From Alkalibacterium indicireducens (GTDB lineage Bacteria > Bacillota > Bacilli > Lactobacillales > Carnobacteriaceae_A): 45,658 bases of DNA. Location of the stretch: contig NZ_BAAADA010000072.1 of the NCBI RefSeq assembly GCF_039522005.1, positions 1 through 45,658 on the forward strand, read 5' to 3'. The translations under genes were made by a program, and so were the position numbers. Below are positions 7,713 to 16,684 of this stretch, one piece after another. The notes beneath the pieces are model-generated. The model made no database searches. It was not told the origin of the DNA and saw only the letters and a program-made list of their open reading frames with translations. Position 1 is the first letter of the stretch. Every line of letters starts with the position of its first letter.

Positions 7713-8282
7713 ATGGAAATTAACAACCTCATTGAAGCTAAAACAAGGCAAGAATTAAGGCAATGGCTTGAAAACAACGCGAAGACTGCAGACTTCTGCT
7801 GGGTGATAGTAAGCATGAAGGATCAGGAGGGTGTTATCCAATACCTTGATGCAGTAGAGGAAGCCATCTGTTTTGGCTGGATTGATAGCACGATGAAGAA
7901 AACTGCTGATAATCAGTTAGCTCAAAGGTTGTCCCCAAGAAAGAAGAGGAGTACTTGGACAGAGTTAAATAAAGAACGAGCAAGAAGGCTGATTAAGCTG
8001 GGTCTGATGAAAGAAGAAGGGCTGAACAGTCTTCCTGACATGCGACCAAAGTCGTTCACTATAGACAAAGAGATCAAAGCGCTTTTGAAAGCAGACGATC
8101 AGACATACCAGAACTTCATCAATTTTCCAGAATTATACAGGCGTATCAGACTGGATACGATACAAACTTATAAAAATCAGCCTGAATTGTATATCAAACG
8201 GTTGAATAAGTTTCTTGAACAGACGAAAGAAAATAAAATGTACGGACAATGGAATGATAATGGTCGATTGATCAACTACTAA
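7713..8282 (+). CDS. YdeI/OmpD-associated (OmdA-type) family protein
   Basis: A 189-residue soluble protein. It shows the family hallmarks: an N-terminal LWLE-like helix (RQELRQWLENN), the VEEAICFGWIDS strand-helix near residues 48-59 and RLSPRKKRSTWTELNKERARRLI (about 70-92). These are typical of the YdeI/OmdA family, which has been linked to bacteriocin or antimicrobial-peptide protection, though the mechanism is unclear. The ATG at 7713 is preferred because AAAAAGGAAG lies about 9 bases upstream; the longer frame from 7647 overlaps the terminator. It is a single-gene unit closed by the hairpin at 8407. Confidence 0.82.
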   Translation: MEINNLIEAKTRQELRQWLENNAKTADFCWVIVSMKDQEGVIQYLDAVEEAICFGWIDSTMKKTADNQLAQRLSPRKKRSTWTELNKERARRLIKLGLMKEEGLNSLPDMRPKSFTIDKEIKALLKADDQTYQNFINFPELYRRIRLDTIQTYKNQPELYIKRLNKFLEQTKENKMYGQWNDNGRLINY

Positions 8283-8406
8283 TTGCTAGTTATTGTCTCA
8301 ATTATTTGATTTTTTAACCTGAAAAAATGAATCTGTGCACAAGCGACATGCTGAGAAAAAAGCGTCAAAATAAAATCGTTCCTATAGTTAATCGTCTCAG
8401 TGGTCA

Positions 8407-8454
8407 GTAAAAAGTTCAAGACATTCTCTAATGAGATTGTCTTGAACTTTTTAC
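8407..8454. terminator. Strong bidirectional terminator
   Basis: Arms of about 17 bases (GTAAAAAGTTCAAGACA and TGTCTTGAACTTTTTAC) pair nearly perfectly, with T-runs on both strands. Confidence 0.85.
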
Positions 8455-8559
8455 GTTAGTATTGCATTTCACTCTTCCATATGTGCATGTTGTCCAAAAC
8501 TGGTTGAATCCTTCATAGAGACTATATACACTGAAATTACTACAAGAGAGGGTGAGAGG

Positions 8560-8997
8560 ATGAAGCTAAACCTAACGGAGGACAGATCATTAAAAGAGGC
8601 GGTCATTGACATTACATACAACATGTTTGATCGACGCATACAGAAAATAGTAGATACGATCAACATGGGAAATGTGAAACTGGAAGGGGTATTGAAAGAT
8701 AAGCAATATTACCTCGTAAGTCACGACGTCTGCTATTTTGAAAGCGTAGATGGGCGATCCTTCATATATACTGAAAGTGACGTGTACGAGTCTAAAGAAA
8801 AGTTATATGAACTGGAAGAAAAGCTTAAAGGGACATCCTTTGTCAAAATCAATAAACAGACGCTATTAAATATGGACTATCTGGCCAGTGTGGCACCGAT
8901 GGAAAACTATAGACTGGAAGCAAGCCTGAAAAATGAAGAGAAGCTGATCATCAGCCGTCATTACATGAGGGAAGTAAAAAGGTATTTAAATATTTAG
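8560..8997 (+). CDS. LytTR DNA-binding regulator
   Basis: A 145-residue protein. A short N-terminal part is followed by a LytTR domain (about 45-145), with YYLVSHDVCYFESVDGRSFIYT, the FVKINKQTLLNMDYLASVAPMENYR core and an EKLIISRHYMREVKRYL end. There is no receiver domain. Single-domain LytTR proteins encoded with a small membrane partner form LytTR regulatory systems in lactic bacteria and streptococci, where the membrane protein inhibits the regulator. The DUF3021 gene follows 14 bases after the stop, so an autoregulated pair is likely. GAGAGGGTGAGAGG precedes the start. Confidence 0.88.
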   Translation: MKLNLTEDRSLKEAVIDITYNMFDRRIQKIVDTINMGNVKLEGVLKDKQYYLVSHDVCYFESVDGRSFIYTESDVYESKEKLYELEEKLKGTSFVKINKQTLLNMDYLASVAPMENYRLEASLKNEEKLIISRHYMREVKRYLNI

Positions 8998-9011
8998 TGG
9001 AGGGATTATTT

Positions 9012-9416
9012 ATGATTAAAAATTTCATTTCGAGTTATATGAACACCATGACTTTTGTATTTTCAGTAGTCGTGCTGTTGAACGCTGCTTTGGATTACTT
9101 CCAGATTATAAATATAGGTAATGTCAGTTTGTCAGTGCTGTTACTTGCAGTCATAATCATACTTCTATGTTTGGTCTCTTACGGCACAAGTTACCTAAGC
9201 GTTAAATCAGCAAGAGTGTATCACGTGATCAATTGTGGGTTCCAATTGATTATTTTTAATTTAGTAATTAGTTTATTTGGTACTTTTGATACTTCAGTAG
9301 CGGGTTTAATGATGAACACTGTGCTATTTATTGGAATCTACTACTTGAGCGTCCAGAGAAGAAAAAGAGAACTTAGACAACTGGCTCAGGAAATCAATCA
9401 CCAGTTAGCTAAATAA
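9012..9416 (+). CDS. DUF3021 membrane protein, LytTR partner
   Basis: A 134-residue protein with four hydrophobic helices and a charged C-terminal tail (RRKRELRQLAQEINHQLAK), matching DUF3021 proteins found next to LytTR genes. The ATG at 9012 is chosen because GGAGGG is 6-8 bases upstream; the frame could also open with GTG at 8997. It probably holds the upstream regulator inactive at the membrane, by analogy with known LytTR regulatory systems. Its signal is unknown. A terminator follows at 9469. Confidence 0.82.
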   Translation: MIKNFISSYMNTMTFVFSVVVLLNAALDYFQIINIGNVSLSVLLLAVIIILLCLVSYGTSYLSVKSARVYHVINCGFQLIIFNLVISLFGTFDTSVAGLMMNTVLFIGIYYLSVQRRKRELRQLAQEINHQLAK

Positions 9417-9468
9417 ATTGAAGGGCAACATCTACTGTTACTATAGTTGCTAAAAATAATACCCCAAT

Positions 9469-9515
9469 AAAACGGATGTACCAGTATCTAGGCGCACACT
9501 GGTACATCCGTTTTT
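9469..9515 (+). terminator. Terminator after the LytTR operon
   Basis: The arms AAAACGGATGTACCAGT and ACTGGTACATCCGTTTTT pair perfectly over 17 bases and end in a T-run. From here to 9690 no gene is visible. Confidence 0.88.
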
Positions 9516-9690
9516 AGTTTTGCTATAAAGGTGGATCCCTGATAATGCACTCATTCTTATGTGCCGGGTGAATAAGCTACACATTATCAAGTAAGACTAG
9601 TTAAAAGTAGTTCAAGCCAAGTTTAAAAGCAAGGCTATTACAACCGCTAAACTCAGTTGCTCCAACACATTCAGTAAGAATAAACTAGTG

Positions 9691-9712
9691 TTGTACACAA
9701 TATTGTGTACAA
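9691..9712 (+). promoter_or_regulatory. Perfect 22-bp palindrome, candidate operator
   Basis: The half-site TTGTACACAAT is followed directly by its exact reverse complement. It lies about 30 bases upstream of the likely -35 of the alpha-glucoside operon. It is a good candidate binding site for the RpiR-family regulator encoded at the far end of the operon, whose B. subtilis counterpart GlvR is an activator. The assignment of the binder is inference. Confidence 0.65.
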
Positions 9713-9743
9713 TGACAATCAATGTAAACCACGCTCTTCCCTA

Positions 9744-9773
9744 TTGTAAACGCTTAAACATTAAGTCTACAAT
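9744..9773 (+). promoter_or_regulatory. Promoter with overlapping cre-like site
   Basis: TTGTAA (9744-9749) and TACAAT (9768-9773) are separated by 18 bases. TGTAAACGCTTAAACA (9745-9760) resembles a CcpA cre site and covers the -35. This predicts catabolite repression by glucose, as usual for a secondary-sugar PTS operon. Confidence 0.65.
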
Positions 9774-9817
9774 AAGATTATCAAAAGACGGCATTACTTT
9801 TTAAGGAGGAGTTATAC

Positions 9818-11416
9818 ATGGCAAAAGATTTTTGGCAACGGTTGGGTAAATCATTAATGACCCCCATATCATTAATAGCCGCTGCGGGTATATTTCTAGG
9901 AATAGCTGCAGTGCTGCAAAATCCAAGTATCGTTGGAGAGACATTTATTAATATGACTGCAGTTCAAAGCGTCATTGGTATTATTCGGGCACTTGCAGGA
10001 GGAATATTCGGAAACTTGCCAATACTATTTGCAGTTTCCATATCGATTGGGCTGGCTCGAAAGGAAAAGACGACAGCGGCATTTGCAGGTGTGATTGGCT
10101 TCCTGTTATTCCATATCACCATTCAGTATCTTCTGCAGGCCAATGATATCACTGCAGCAACCTATTCAGTCGATGCTTTAATGGAAACGGGATTGACTGA
10201 GTTGCAAGCTATACAAACGGCTTCTCAATACGAATTAGTTCTAGGCATCTTTACATTGAGGATGAATGTTTTTGGAGGAATCATTGTTGGTATGCTTGTA
10301 TCTTATCTTCATAACACCTTTCATACCATCGACTTACCGACATCAATCAGTTTCTTTGGAGGTAAACGATTTGTTCCAATCGTTACGACTGTCAGCATTC
10401 CTTTCCTGGCTATAGTGATGTACTTTGTGTGGCCTTTCTTTGGAGCCGCAATTGAAGGAGTCGGAAACATAATCGCTCAGGCGGGTTTACTGGGAACCTT
10501 CTTATTTGGATTCCTGGAACGATTACTTATTCCAACGGGTCTTCATCATATCCTGAATCAGCTGGTTCGCTTTACACCAATTGGTGGAGTTGCAGAAATA
10601 GACGGCAATCAAGTGGTTGGAGCATTGAATATCTTCAATACCTCTCTTGCTCAAGACTCACCAGATCTTGGAGTGATGGCAGAAGCTACTCGTTTTCTTG
10701 CGCAGGGTAAGATTCCTTTCATGATATTCGGCTTACCGGCCGCAGCTTTTGCGATGGTGAAGGTAGCTTATCAGGAAAAGAAGAAGGACGTCAAAGGGTT
10801 AATGTCAGCTTCTGGTTTAGCCAGCTTCACTACAGGAATTACTGAACCTATTGAATTCTCATTTATCTTTGTTTCCCCAATTTTGTTCATCTTCAATGCT
10901 TTCATGGCAGGGTTATCCTTCATGTTGATGGATGCTCTTGGAGTAGTCATCGGTAACGTACAAGGGGGCGTCATTGATCTGTTTGTGTTCGGTATCCTCC
11001 AGGGGACTGCCACAAACTGGTTCTGGGCAGTATTAGTAGGACTCATTTACGCACCAATCTATTACTTTGTATTTAAAATAGTCATTGAAAAAAGAAGAGT
11101 ACTAACTCCAGGTAGAGATGTTAATGATGATGAAATGGATATCGAGACAGATTCTAAAGTTTCAGAAGATAAATTAGGAGACGCTATTGTCAATGCCCTT
11201 GGAGGTGCCGGTAATATTCAAAGCATCGATAACTGCTTCACTCGACTAAGACTTGTATTGGAAGATACCGGTAAAGTTGACGAAGCAGGGTTAAAGAAAA
11301 CTGGAGCAGCAGGTATGGTCAAAATTGATGAAACGAATTATCAAGTGATCTATGGACCGAAAGTAGAGTCCATAGCACCCAAAGTGAAAGGAGCAGCAAA
11401 TTATCATGAAGAATAA
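9818..11416 (+). CDS. malP: Alpha-glucoside PTS transporter, EIICB
   Basis: A 532-residue membrane permease of the glucose/maltose PTS class that takes up and phosphorylates an alpha-glucoside such as maltose. The EIIC domain covers about residues 1-425, with the conserved TGITEPIEFSFIF segment in the middle. A linker follows, then a EIIB domain (about 450-525) with the phosphorylated Cys473 in NCFTRLRL. No EIIA domain is present, so a glucose-type EIIA encoded elsewhere must donate phosphate, as for B. subtilis MalP (GlvC). AAGGAGG sits 8 bases before the ATG. The 3' end overlaps the GH4 gene by 11 bases, so the two are translationally coupled. Substrate is inferred from the neighbouring 6-phospho-alpha-glucosidase. 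Confidence 0.92.
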   Translation: MAKDFWQRLGKSLMTPISLIAAAGIFLGIAAVLQNPSIVGETFINMTAVQSVIGIIRALAGGIFGNLPILFAVSISIGLARKEKTTAAFAGVIGFLLFHITIQYLLQANDITAATYSVDALMETGLTELQAIQTASQYELVLGIFTLRMNVFGGIIVGMLVSYLHNTFHTIDLPTSISFFGGKRFVPIVTTVSIPFLAIVMYFVWPFFGAAIEGVGNIIAQAGLLGTFLFGFLERLLIPTGLHHILNQLVRFTPIGGVAEIDGNQVVGALNIFNTSLAQDSPDLGVMAEATRFLAQGKIPFMIFGLPAAAFAMVKVAYQEKKKDVKGLMSASGLASFTTGITEPIEFSFIFVSPILFIFNAFMAGLSFMLMDALGVVIGNVQGGVIDLFVFGILQGTATNWFWAVLVGLIYAPIYYFVFKIVIEKRRVLTPGRDVNDDEMDIETDSKVSEDKLGDAIVNALGGAGNIQSIDNCFTRLRLVLEDTGKVDEAGLKKTGAAGMVKIDETNYQVIYGPKVESIAPKVKGAANYHEE

Positions 11417-12734
11417 AAAAAGCAGAATCGTATTAGTAGGTGGAGGATCGACATGGTCTCCGGGTATCCTTAAGGCCATGACCACACACTTAAACGAATT
11501 TCCTATTAAAGAAATAAAGCTGTATGACATCGATGCAGAACGTCAGGAAGTTATTGGAGAGTTTGCCAAGATTCTCTTTAAGGAAGAAGCACCTGAAGTG
11601 AAGGTCAGTTATACGACTGATGAAGAAGAAGCATATCGTGATGTGGACTTTGTCTTCTGTCAGATGAGAACCGGCGGCTTTGATATGCGGGAAAAAGATG
11701 AAAAAATCCCTATGAAGTATGGGGTGATCGGTCAAGAAACATGTGGGCCAGGTGGATTTGCTTATGGCTTACGTTCCATTCGAGATATGGTTCAGATGGT
11801 CAATAGTGTAAGACAGTATTCACCGGATGCTTGGATTTTGAACTATACTAATCCGGCAGCTATAGTAGCGCTGGCTTTAGACAAGATTTTCCCGGAAGAA
11901 GAGCGTATTCTTAATATATGTGATCAGCCGGTCAATTTGCTCCGTTCGTTTGCAAGCTTGATCGATTACGATGCAGATAAACTGGAGCCGGTCTATTTCG
12001 GACTTAATCATTACGGATGGTTTACTCACCTATATGATGAGGATGGAAAAGATAGAATGCCTGAAATCAAGGATATCATCTTGAACGGAGGGTTCAGACC
12101 AGTAGATGCTGAGCAGCGTGATCAGTCCTGGCTGGACACTTATGCGATGGTCGAGGATATGCTGATCGACTTTCCAGATTATTTACCAAACACGTATCTC
12201 CAGTATTACTTGTATCCTGAGTATAAGTTCTCGAAATTAGATCCGAATCGTACACGTACCGATGAAGTAAGAGAAGGGCGAGAGAAAAAGGTCTTTGAAG
12301 AATGCAGACGCATTATTGAAAATGGGACAGCCAAAGATTCTACAGTCGTTCATAACGATGCACATGGGGACATGATGGTTGAAGTGGCTGGATCGATTTT
12401 CCATAATTTACGAAAAACCTATGTCGTTATGGTCAAAAATAATGGAATTGTTTCGAATCTTCCGGACGACAGCATGATTGAAGTAGCTGCCAGTCTAACT
12501 ATTAATGGCCCTCAGCCCTATGCAGTTGGACCGATTGATACTTTCTACAAAGGCCTGATCGAGTCTCAACACGGTTATGAAAAGCTGACAGTTGAAGCCT
12601 ATATGGAAGGGTCCTATACCAAAGCTCTTCAAGCACTCACACTCAACCGCACGGTAGTTGATGCGAAGAAAGCTAGACAAGTCCTGGATGCTTTAATAGA
12701 GGCTAATAAGGAGTATTGGCCTGAATTAAAATAA
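11406..12734 (+). CDS. malA: 6-phospho-alpha-glucosidase (GH4)
   Basis: A 442-residue cytosolic enzyme that hydrolyses 6-phospho-alpha-glucosides such as maltose 6-phosphate delivered by the PTS permease. GH4 marks are clear: a GGGSTWSPGI dinucleotide loop (residues 12-21), CGPGGFAYGLRSIRD, LNYTNPAA, Cys172 in NICDQP and His202 in GLNHYGW. The last two are the metal ligands of the NAD- and Mn-dependent mechanism. Length matches B. subtilis MalA/GlvA. It is the second gene of the operon and is coupled to the permease by overlap. Confidence 0.93.
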   Translation: MKNKKSRIVLVGGGSTWSPGILKAMTTHLNEFPIKEIKLYDIDAERQEVIGEFAKILFKEEAPEVKVSYTTDEEEAYRDVDFVFCQMRTGGFDMREKDEKIPMKYGVIGQETCGPGGFAYGLRSIRDMVQMVNSVRQYSPDAWILNYTNPAAIVALALDKIFPEEERILNICDQPVNLLRSFASLIDYDADKLEPVYFGLNHYGWFTHLYDEDGKDRMPEIKDIILNGGFRPVDAEQRDQSWLDTYAMVEDMLIDFPDYLPNTYLQYYLYPEYKFSKLDPNRTRTDEVREGREKKVFEECRRIIENGTAKDSTVVHNDAHGDMMVEVAGSIFHNLRKTYVVMVKNNGIVSNLPDDSMIEVAASLTINGPQPYAVGPIDTFYKGLIESQHGYEKLTVEAYMEGSYTKALQALTLNRTVVDAKKARQVLDALIEANKEYWPELK

Positions 12735-12743
12735 GTAAATGAC

Positions 12744-12778
12744 AATAAAGACGGGTGGTATATGCACCCGTCCTTATT
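12744..12778. terminator. Bidirectional terminator between malA and rpiR
   Basis: The arms AATAAAGACGGGTG and CACCCGTCCTTATT separate the two convergent genes. The hairpin reaches the last base of the regulator stop codon. Confidence 0.85.
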
Positions 12779-13536
12779 TATGTTATGGAAGTATCGAGAT
12801 GGAGATACTGTTCAATGTATTTGTCGAACAAGTAATTTGTCAAATAATGAATAGAAAAACGGTCAGTCGCATCAAGTCCATTAATTTTTAAAGGGGAACT
12901 GAATCCATATAGTTGAAGATCAGTCAGGTTAGCCAATGCATTTGAAGAAAAGCCAGTAATACTTAAAGTTTTTGCACCAGCTATTTTTGCGCGGCTAGTG
13001 GCCGCATAAACATTCGACTGATGACGTCCGCTTATACTGATTGCAATGGCGAGATCTTTTTCGCTCATGATTTGAGCATTATGCTTCATTATGTGAGGAT
13101 CAATAAATGTCTGGCTTTGTTTTCCGATGATTTTCAATCGTTCGCTGAACTCTTCGGCTGGGAAGCGTGATAAGCCGACTGCAAAAAATAGTATATTATC
13201 TGCTTCATGAATAGTCCGAGTCATCTTATGAATGGCTTCTTCATTTATAAGTTGTTTTGTTTTGATTATCATATTGTCCAAAGAATAGAGTTCCCCAAGA
13301 GACGTTTGAATAGCTAAGGCTGCTAAGAAATCATCCTTGAACTGCTGGTACCCAGAAAATTCTAATTTCTGCGTTAGTCGAACGATGGTAGTTGGAGAAG
13401 TGTAGAAGTGTCCAGCTACCTCCCGTATCGTAATATCATCGAGTTGTTCACCTTGATTTAATAAGTAGGTCAGTATTTCTTCCTCATTATCATTTAAGTT
13501 CTTACGGTGCTGTTCCAATTTATCGTAAAAGCCCAT
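12778..13536 (-). CDS. RpiR-family regulator (GlvR-like)
   Basis: A 252-residue regulator. The N-terminal RpiR helix-turn-helix (about 1-80, ITIREVAGHFYTSPTTIVRLTQKLEFSGYQQFK) is followed by a SIS sugar-phosphate-binding domain (about 110-240, with ILFFAVGLSRFPAEEF and AISISGRHQSNVYAA). It is convergent with the alpha-glucoside operon, as glvR is linked to glvA-glvC in B. subtilis, so it probably senses a phosphosugar and controls that operon. The ATG at 13536 is chosen because AAGGGG lies 9 bases upstream; a longer frame begins at 13572. Confidence 0.87.
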   Translation of the reverse strand: MGFYDKLEQHRKNLNDNEEEILTYLLNQGEQLDDITIREVAGHFYTSPTTIVRLTQKLEFSGYQQFKDDFLAALAIQTSLGELYSLDNMIIKTKQLINEEAIHKMTRTIHEADNILFFAVGLSRFPAEEFSERLKIIGKQSQTFIDPHIMKHNAQIMSEKDLAIAISISGRHQSNVYAATSRAKIAGAKTLSITGFSSNALANLTDLQLYGFSSPLKINGLDATDRFSIHYLTNYLFDKYIEQYLHLDTSIT

Positions 13537-13734
13537 ATGTACACCCCTTATTCTTTTCTCTAATCTTATCAAAGAAACGAGTAGAATAATTGAAAATAGT
13601 TAAACTATAAAAAAAATATAATTTGAACCAGAATGAAATTCAGTTTATTGAAGATAAAGTAAAACCAATGGAATAAAATATAAGCAAGACATTGTTGTAT
13701 TCAACCAGCATCTATGGAATAGGTTAATATTTTA

Positions 13735-13750
13735 ATGCAACACTAGTGAT
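13735..13750 (+). repeat. 16-bp direct repeat, copy 2
   Basis: The second copy of ATGCAACACTAGTGAT, identical to 1684-1699. The stretch 13537-13878 holds no gene. It contains this repeat and, at 13811-13835, a small imperfect hairpin (GGCACCTGAAAATCC / AGTGCC) just before the IS21 remnant. Confidence 0.55.
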
Positions 13751-13878
13751 TGCAGGGTAAAAGTACATAACTCTGCGGAAGGAAAAACGCAATATAAAAA
13801 GCCATTGCAAGGCACCTGAAAATCCTCTAAAGGTAGAGTGCCTACACTTTAACTGGAGGTATGAAAGGTTTGCTCGCA

Positions 13879-14061
13879 ATGACTGATATTAATACTATAA
13901 AAAATTGAAGGAATAATCACGATAAATCGATTGATCACATAAGAAAAGAAGTTGGAGTGAATTGGCGCACTGCTAAAAAATACGCTAATGGCAATAACTT
14001 TCCAAAGAAGAAAATAGAAAAAACAGGCATGATGTATGAAAAAAATGAGGAGGTATTTTAA
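13879..14061 (+). pseudogene. IS21-family istA transposase remnant
   Basis: The reading MTDINTIKN, a stop at 13906, then SIDHIRKEVGVNWRTAKKYA and TGMMYEKNEEVF matches the N-terminal helix-turn-helix of IS21-family IstA proteins. Only about 60 codons remain of some 400-500, and the start region carries an in-frame TGA. TGGAGG precedes the start codon. Confidence 0.7.
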
Positions 14062-14102
14062 CCTTATGGCTTGCCGAAAGTAATCCGAATAGATAATATG
14101 TC

Positions 14103-14249
14103 AGTTACAAACCATTAGTGAGCTACAATCAACTTAAGAAACAAATTGAAGACTATATCAAGTATTATAATATCATCCGAACAAAACAAAAACTGGCCGG
14201 CTTAAGTCCAGTGGAATGCCGAACTCAAACCAGCCAGTTGGCTGCATAA
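14103..14249 (+). pseudogene. IS3-family transposase C-terminal remnant
   Basis: The open frame reads SYKPLVSYNQLKKQIEDYI, then KYYNIIRTKQKLAGLSPVE and CRTQTSQ before the stop. This is the end of an IS3-family integrase-type transposase (YYN-x-x-R and LSPVxYR patterns). Upstream the frame is closed by a stop at about 14091. It abuts the IS21 remnant, so two different elements have been joined and decayed here. Confidence 0.72.
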
Positions 14250-14374
14250 TATTAAACTCTAACTATTGGGTGTCAGCACCAACAGACTGTTTTCATTGTT
14301 CATTTTGTTTAAGAGCTGTTTTTTCCAGCCTTTACTTATGCCGTATTTTATACTAATGAAACTTTCAACACGTT

Positions 14375-16438
14375 CTAATCCAGTTTCAATAACATTGCAT
14401 TTATCGCAACAATAATTGTACTTAATGACATCAAAACTGCCCCCATTGCTGGTGTTAGTAAGATATTCCACCCTGCCAATACTCCTGCTGCTAAAGGAAT
14501 AGCAACAATATTATATCCTGCTCCCCACCATAAATTTTGAACCATTTTTCTGGAACTATTTTTCGCTAGAGAAAGAAAATGAAGAATATCTGCAGGATTA
14601 CTTTTTACTAATATGGTGTCCGCGGATTCAATTGCCACATCTGTTCCTGCTCCAATAGCTAATCCAACGTTTGCTCGTACTAAACTCGGTGCGTCATTTA
14701 CACCATCTCCTACCATCATAACTACATGTCCTTGATCTCTATATTCTTTTACTTTCTTTTCTTTATCTTCAGGCATCAATTGTGCATGAACTTCTTTAAT
14801 TCCCAGTTCTCTAGCCACGGCATTCGCAACTTGTTTATTGTCTCCTGTTAACATTACTGGTTGAATTCCCTCGTTTATAAGTGTTTCAATAAGACCATAA
14901 GCTTCTGCTTTAATTTGATCTCCTTGAGCAACCAACCCAATAACTTGTTCATTTAAAATTAGAAAACTTACTGAATTTCCTTGGCTAGAGAGTTTTTCAA
15001 ACTGCTCTTTATTATATTTTAATCTGTTTTTTTCTAAATATGACACACTGACTATTTTAAAGTGCTTATGATTAATTGTCCCTTCTAACCCCACACCTGA
15101 GAGTGTGTCCACATTTTCTGCTTCAGGTAAGCTAAGGTTAATCTCTTTTACTTTATTCAATATCCCAACAGATAACGGGTGACTTGAGTGTTCTTCTAAT
15201 GCTCCAAATAAACTTAAGACATCTTCATCCGAATACTCATCTGAGTAAGAAATATATGTGTTTACTTCAAAATTACCTTCTGTTAATGTTCCAGTTTTAT
15301 CCATTAAAACTTTATCCAATTTCTTCGCCACTTCTAAAGCTTGTCTATTTTTTATAAGTAAACCATTTTGTGCTCCTAAAGATGTTGTGCGAGCTGTAAC
15401 AAGCGGAATAGCTAAACCTAGTGCATGAGGACAAGCAATGATTAATACTGTAACCATTCTTTCTAACGCAATATTCATATCTCCAGTTAGGGATAGCCAA
15501 ACGATGAAAGCTCCAATTCCTGCAACCAATGCAACATAGAATAGCCATTTAGCTACTTTATCTGACATTGTCTCAGCTCTAGATTTTTCTTTCTGTGCAT
15601 TACTTACTAATTCCATAACTTGAGATAGATAGCTTGATTCTCCTGTGGCAGTAACCTCAACTGTTATCGTTCCTGAGCCGTTGACAGATCCACCAATTAC
15701 GGTATCATTTGTATTTTTTTCTACCTGCTTGGATTCTCCCGTGACCATTGATTCATTGACTGTTGTACTTCCTGAAACAACGATCCCATCTGTCGGAATC
15801 TTTTCACCAGCTTTTACTCGAACAAATTGACCTTCTTTTACCTCTTGTAAAGGAACTTCTTTTGTTTGTCCGTCATTATCAATAACTATTGCAGAACTAG
15901 GTAATAGTTCTGCCATTTTTTGTAAGGCATTTCCAGCATTACTGATTGCATTCATTTCAATCCAGTGTCCTAAAAGCATAATGACTATTAACGTTGCTAA
16001 CTCCCAAAAGAAGTCCATCACATGGGTATCTGTTTGAAAAAATTCATTAACAACAAACGCATACATACTATAGATATAGGCTACTGTGATTCCAAGTGAA
16101 ATCAAGGTCATCATAGCAGGGTTTTTACTACCTAACTCCATTTTTGCTCCTTTTAAAAATGGAAGTCCTCCATAAAAGAATAAGATAGTTGCTAAAATAG
16201 CTACAACCCATTCTGACCCAGTGAATGTAACTTGAAATGGTAATTCCATTCCCATCATAGGAGCAAATAATATAATCGGGATAGCTAAAATAAGGGAAAC
16301 AAAAAATTTAATTTTTAAATTCCCCATGTGCATGGAATGATCCATTCCTCCATGATCATGGTGATCAGCGTGAGAAGAATGGTCATGATGAGTGTGGTCA
16401 TGATGATTGTGCTCATGATGATTATGTTGATGTTTCAT
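14375..16438 (-). CDS. copB: Copper/silver P1B-type ATPase CopB
   Basis: A 687-residue copper-exporting pump. The N-terminus is a His-rich tail (about residues 3-40, repeated HNHH/HDH) that probably binds copper. Then come TGES, the CPH motif at about 336-338 (IACPHALG, the P1B-3 type), DKTGTLTEG at about 380 and GDGVNDAPS. The ATG at 16438 is preferred because AAAGGGGAG lies 8 bases upstream and the CopY-like boxes then fall in the leader; a longer frame from 16477 would overlap them. No copY or copZ gene is present nearby. The gene is bracketed by IS21/IS3 remnants downstream and an IS30 remnant upstream, suggesting it came in with mobile DNA. Confidence 0.93.
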   Translation of the reverse strand: MKHQHNHHEHNHHDHTHHDHSSHADHHDHGGMDHSMHMGNLKIKFFVSLILAIPIILFAPMMGMELPFQVTFTGSEWVVAILATILFFYGGLPFLKGAKMELGSKNPAMMTLISLGITVAYIYSMYAFVVNEFFQTDTHVMDFFWELATLIVIMLLGHWIEMNAISNAGNALQKMAELLPSSAIVIDNDGQTKEVPLQEVKEGQFVRVKAGEKIPTDGIVVSGSTTVNESMVTGESKQVEKNTNDTVIGGSVNGSGTITVEVTATGESSYLSQVMELVSNAQKEKSRAETMSDKVAKWLFYVALVAGIGAFIVWLSLTGDMNIALERMVTVLIIACPHALGLAIPLVTARTTSLGAQNGLLIKNRQALEVAKKLDKVLMDKTGTLTEGNFEVNTYISYSDEYSDEDVLSLFGALEEHSSHPLSVGILNKVKEINLSLPEAENVDTLSGVGLEGTINHKHFKIVSVSYLEKNRLKYNKEQFEKLSSQGNSVSFLILNEQVIGLVAQGDQIKAEAYGLIETLINEGIQPVMLTGDNKQVANAVARELGIKEVHAQLMPEDKEKKVKEYRDQGHVVMMVGDGVNDAPSLVRANVGLAIGAGTDVAIESADTILVKSNPADILHFLSLAKNSSRKMVQNLWWGAGYNIVAIPLAAGVLAGWNILLTPAMGAVLMSLSTIIVAINAMLLKLD

Positions 16439-16458
16439 ATTAACACTCCCCTTTCGTT

Positions 16459-16513
16459 TACATTTGTAATCGTTCATAGTTTATAGTTTACAATCGTAAA
16501 CTATAAACGTCAA
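16459..16513 (-). promoter_or_regulatory. copB: CopY-type operators over the copB promoter
   Basis: TACATTTGTA (16459-16468) fits the cop box TACANNTGTA exactly. TACAATCGTA (16489-16498) fits with one change and is the centre of a 30-bp palindrome (16479-16508). Read on the minus strand, TTGACG (16508-16513) and TAAACT (16485-16490) are 17 bases apart, so the second operator lies between -35 and -10. A CopY-type repressor released by copper is the expected control. Confidence 0.8.
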
Positions 16514-16684
16514 GAATATCGTCTTCTTTTATCAAATTACTTTAAAAAAATTAGTTTATTTTACTGATAACTGAATAATTTATGGCTCAACATTGATATA
16601 TTCAATTAATCGTCTGGTAAAGCTATTCTATTCCCACCACATATCGTCTTATTCTCTTTATAGCCTAGGATAGTTTGGACAGTG

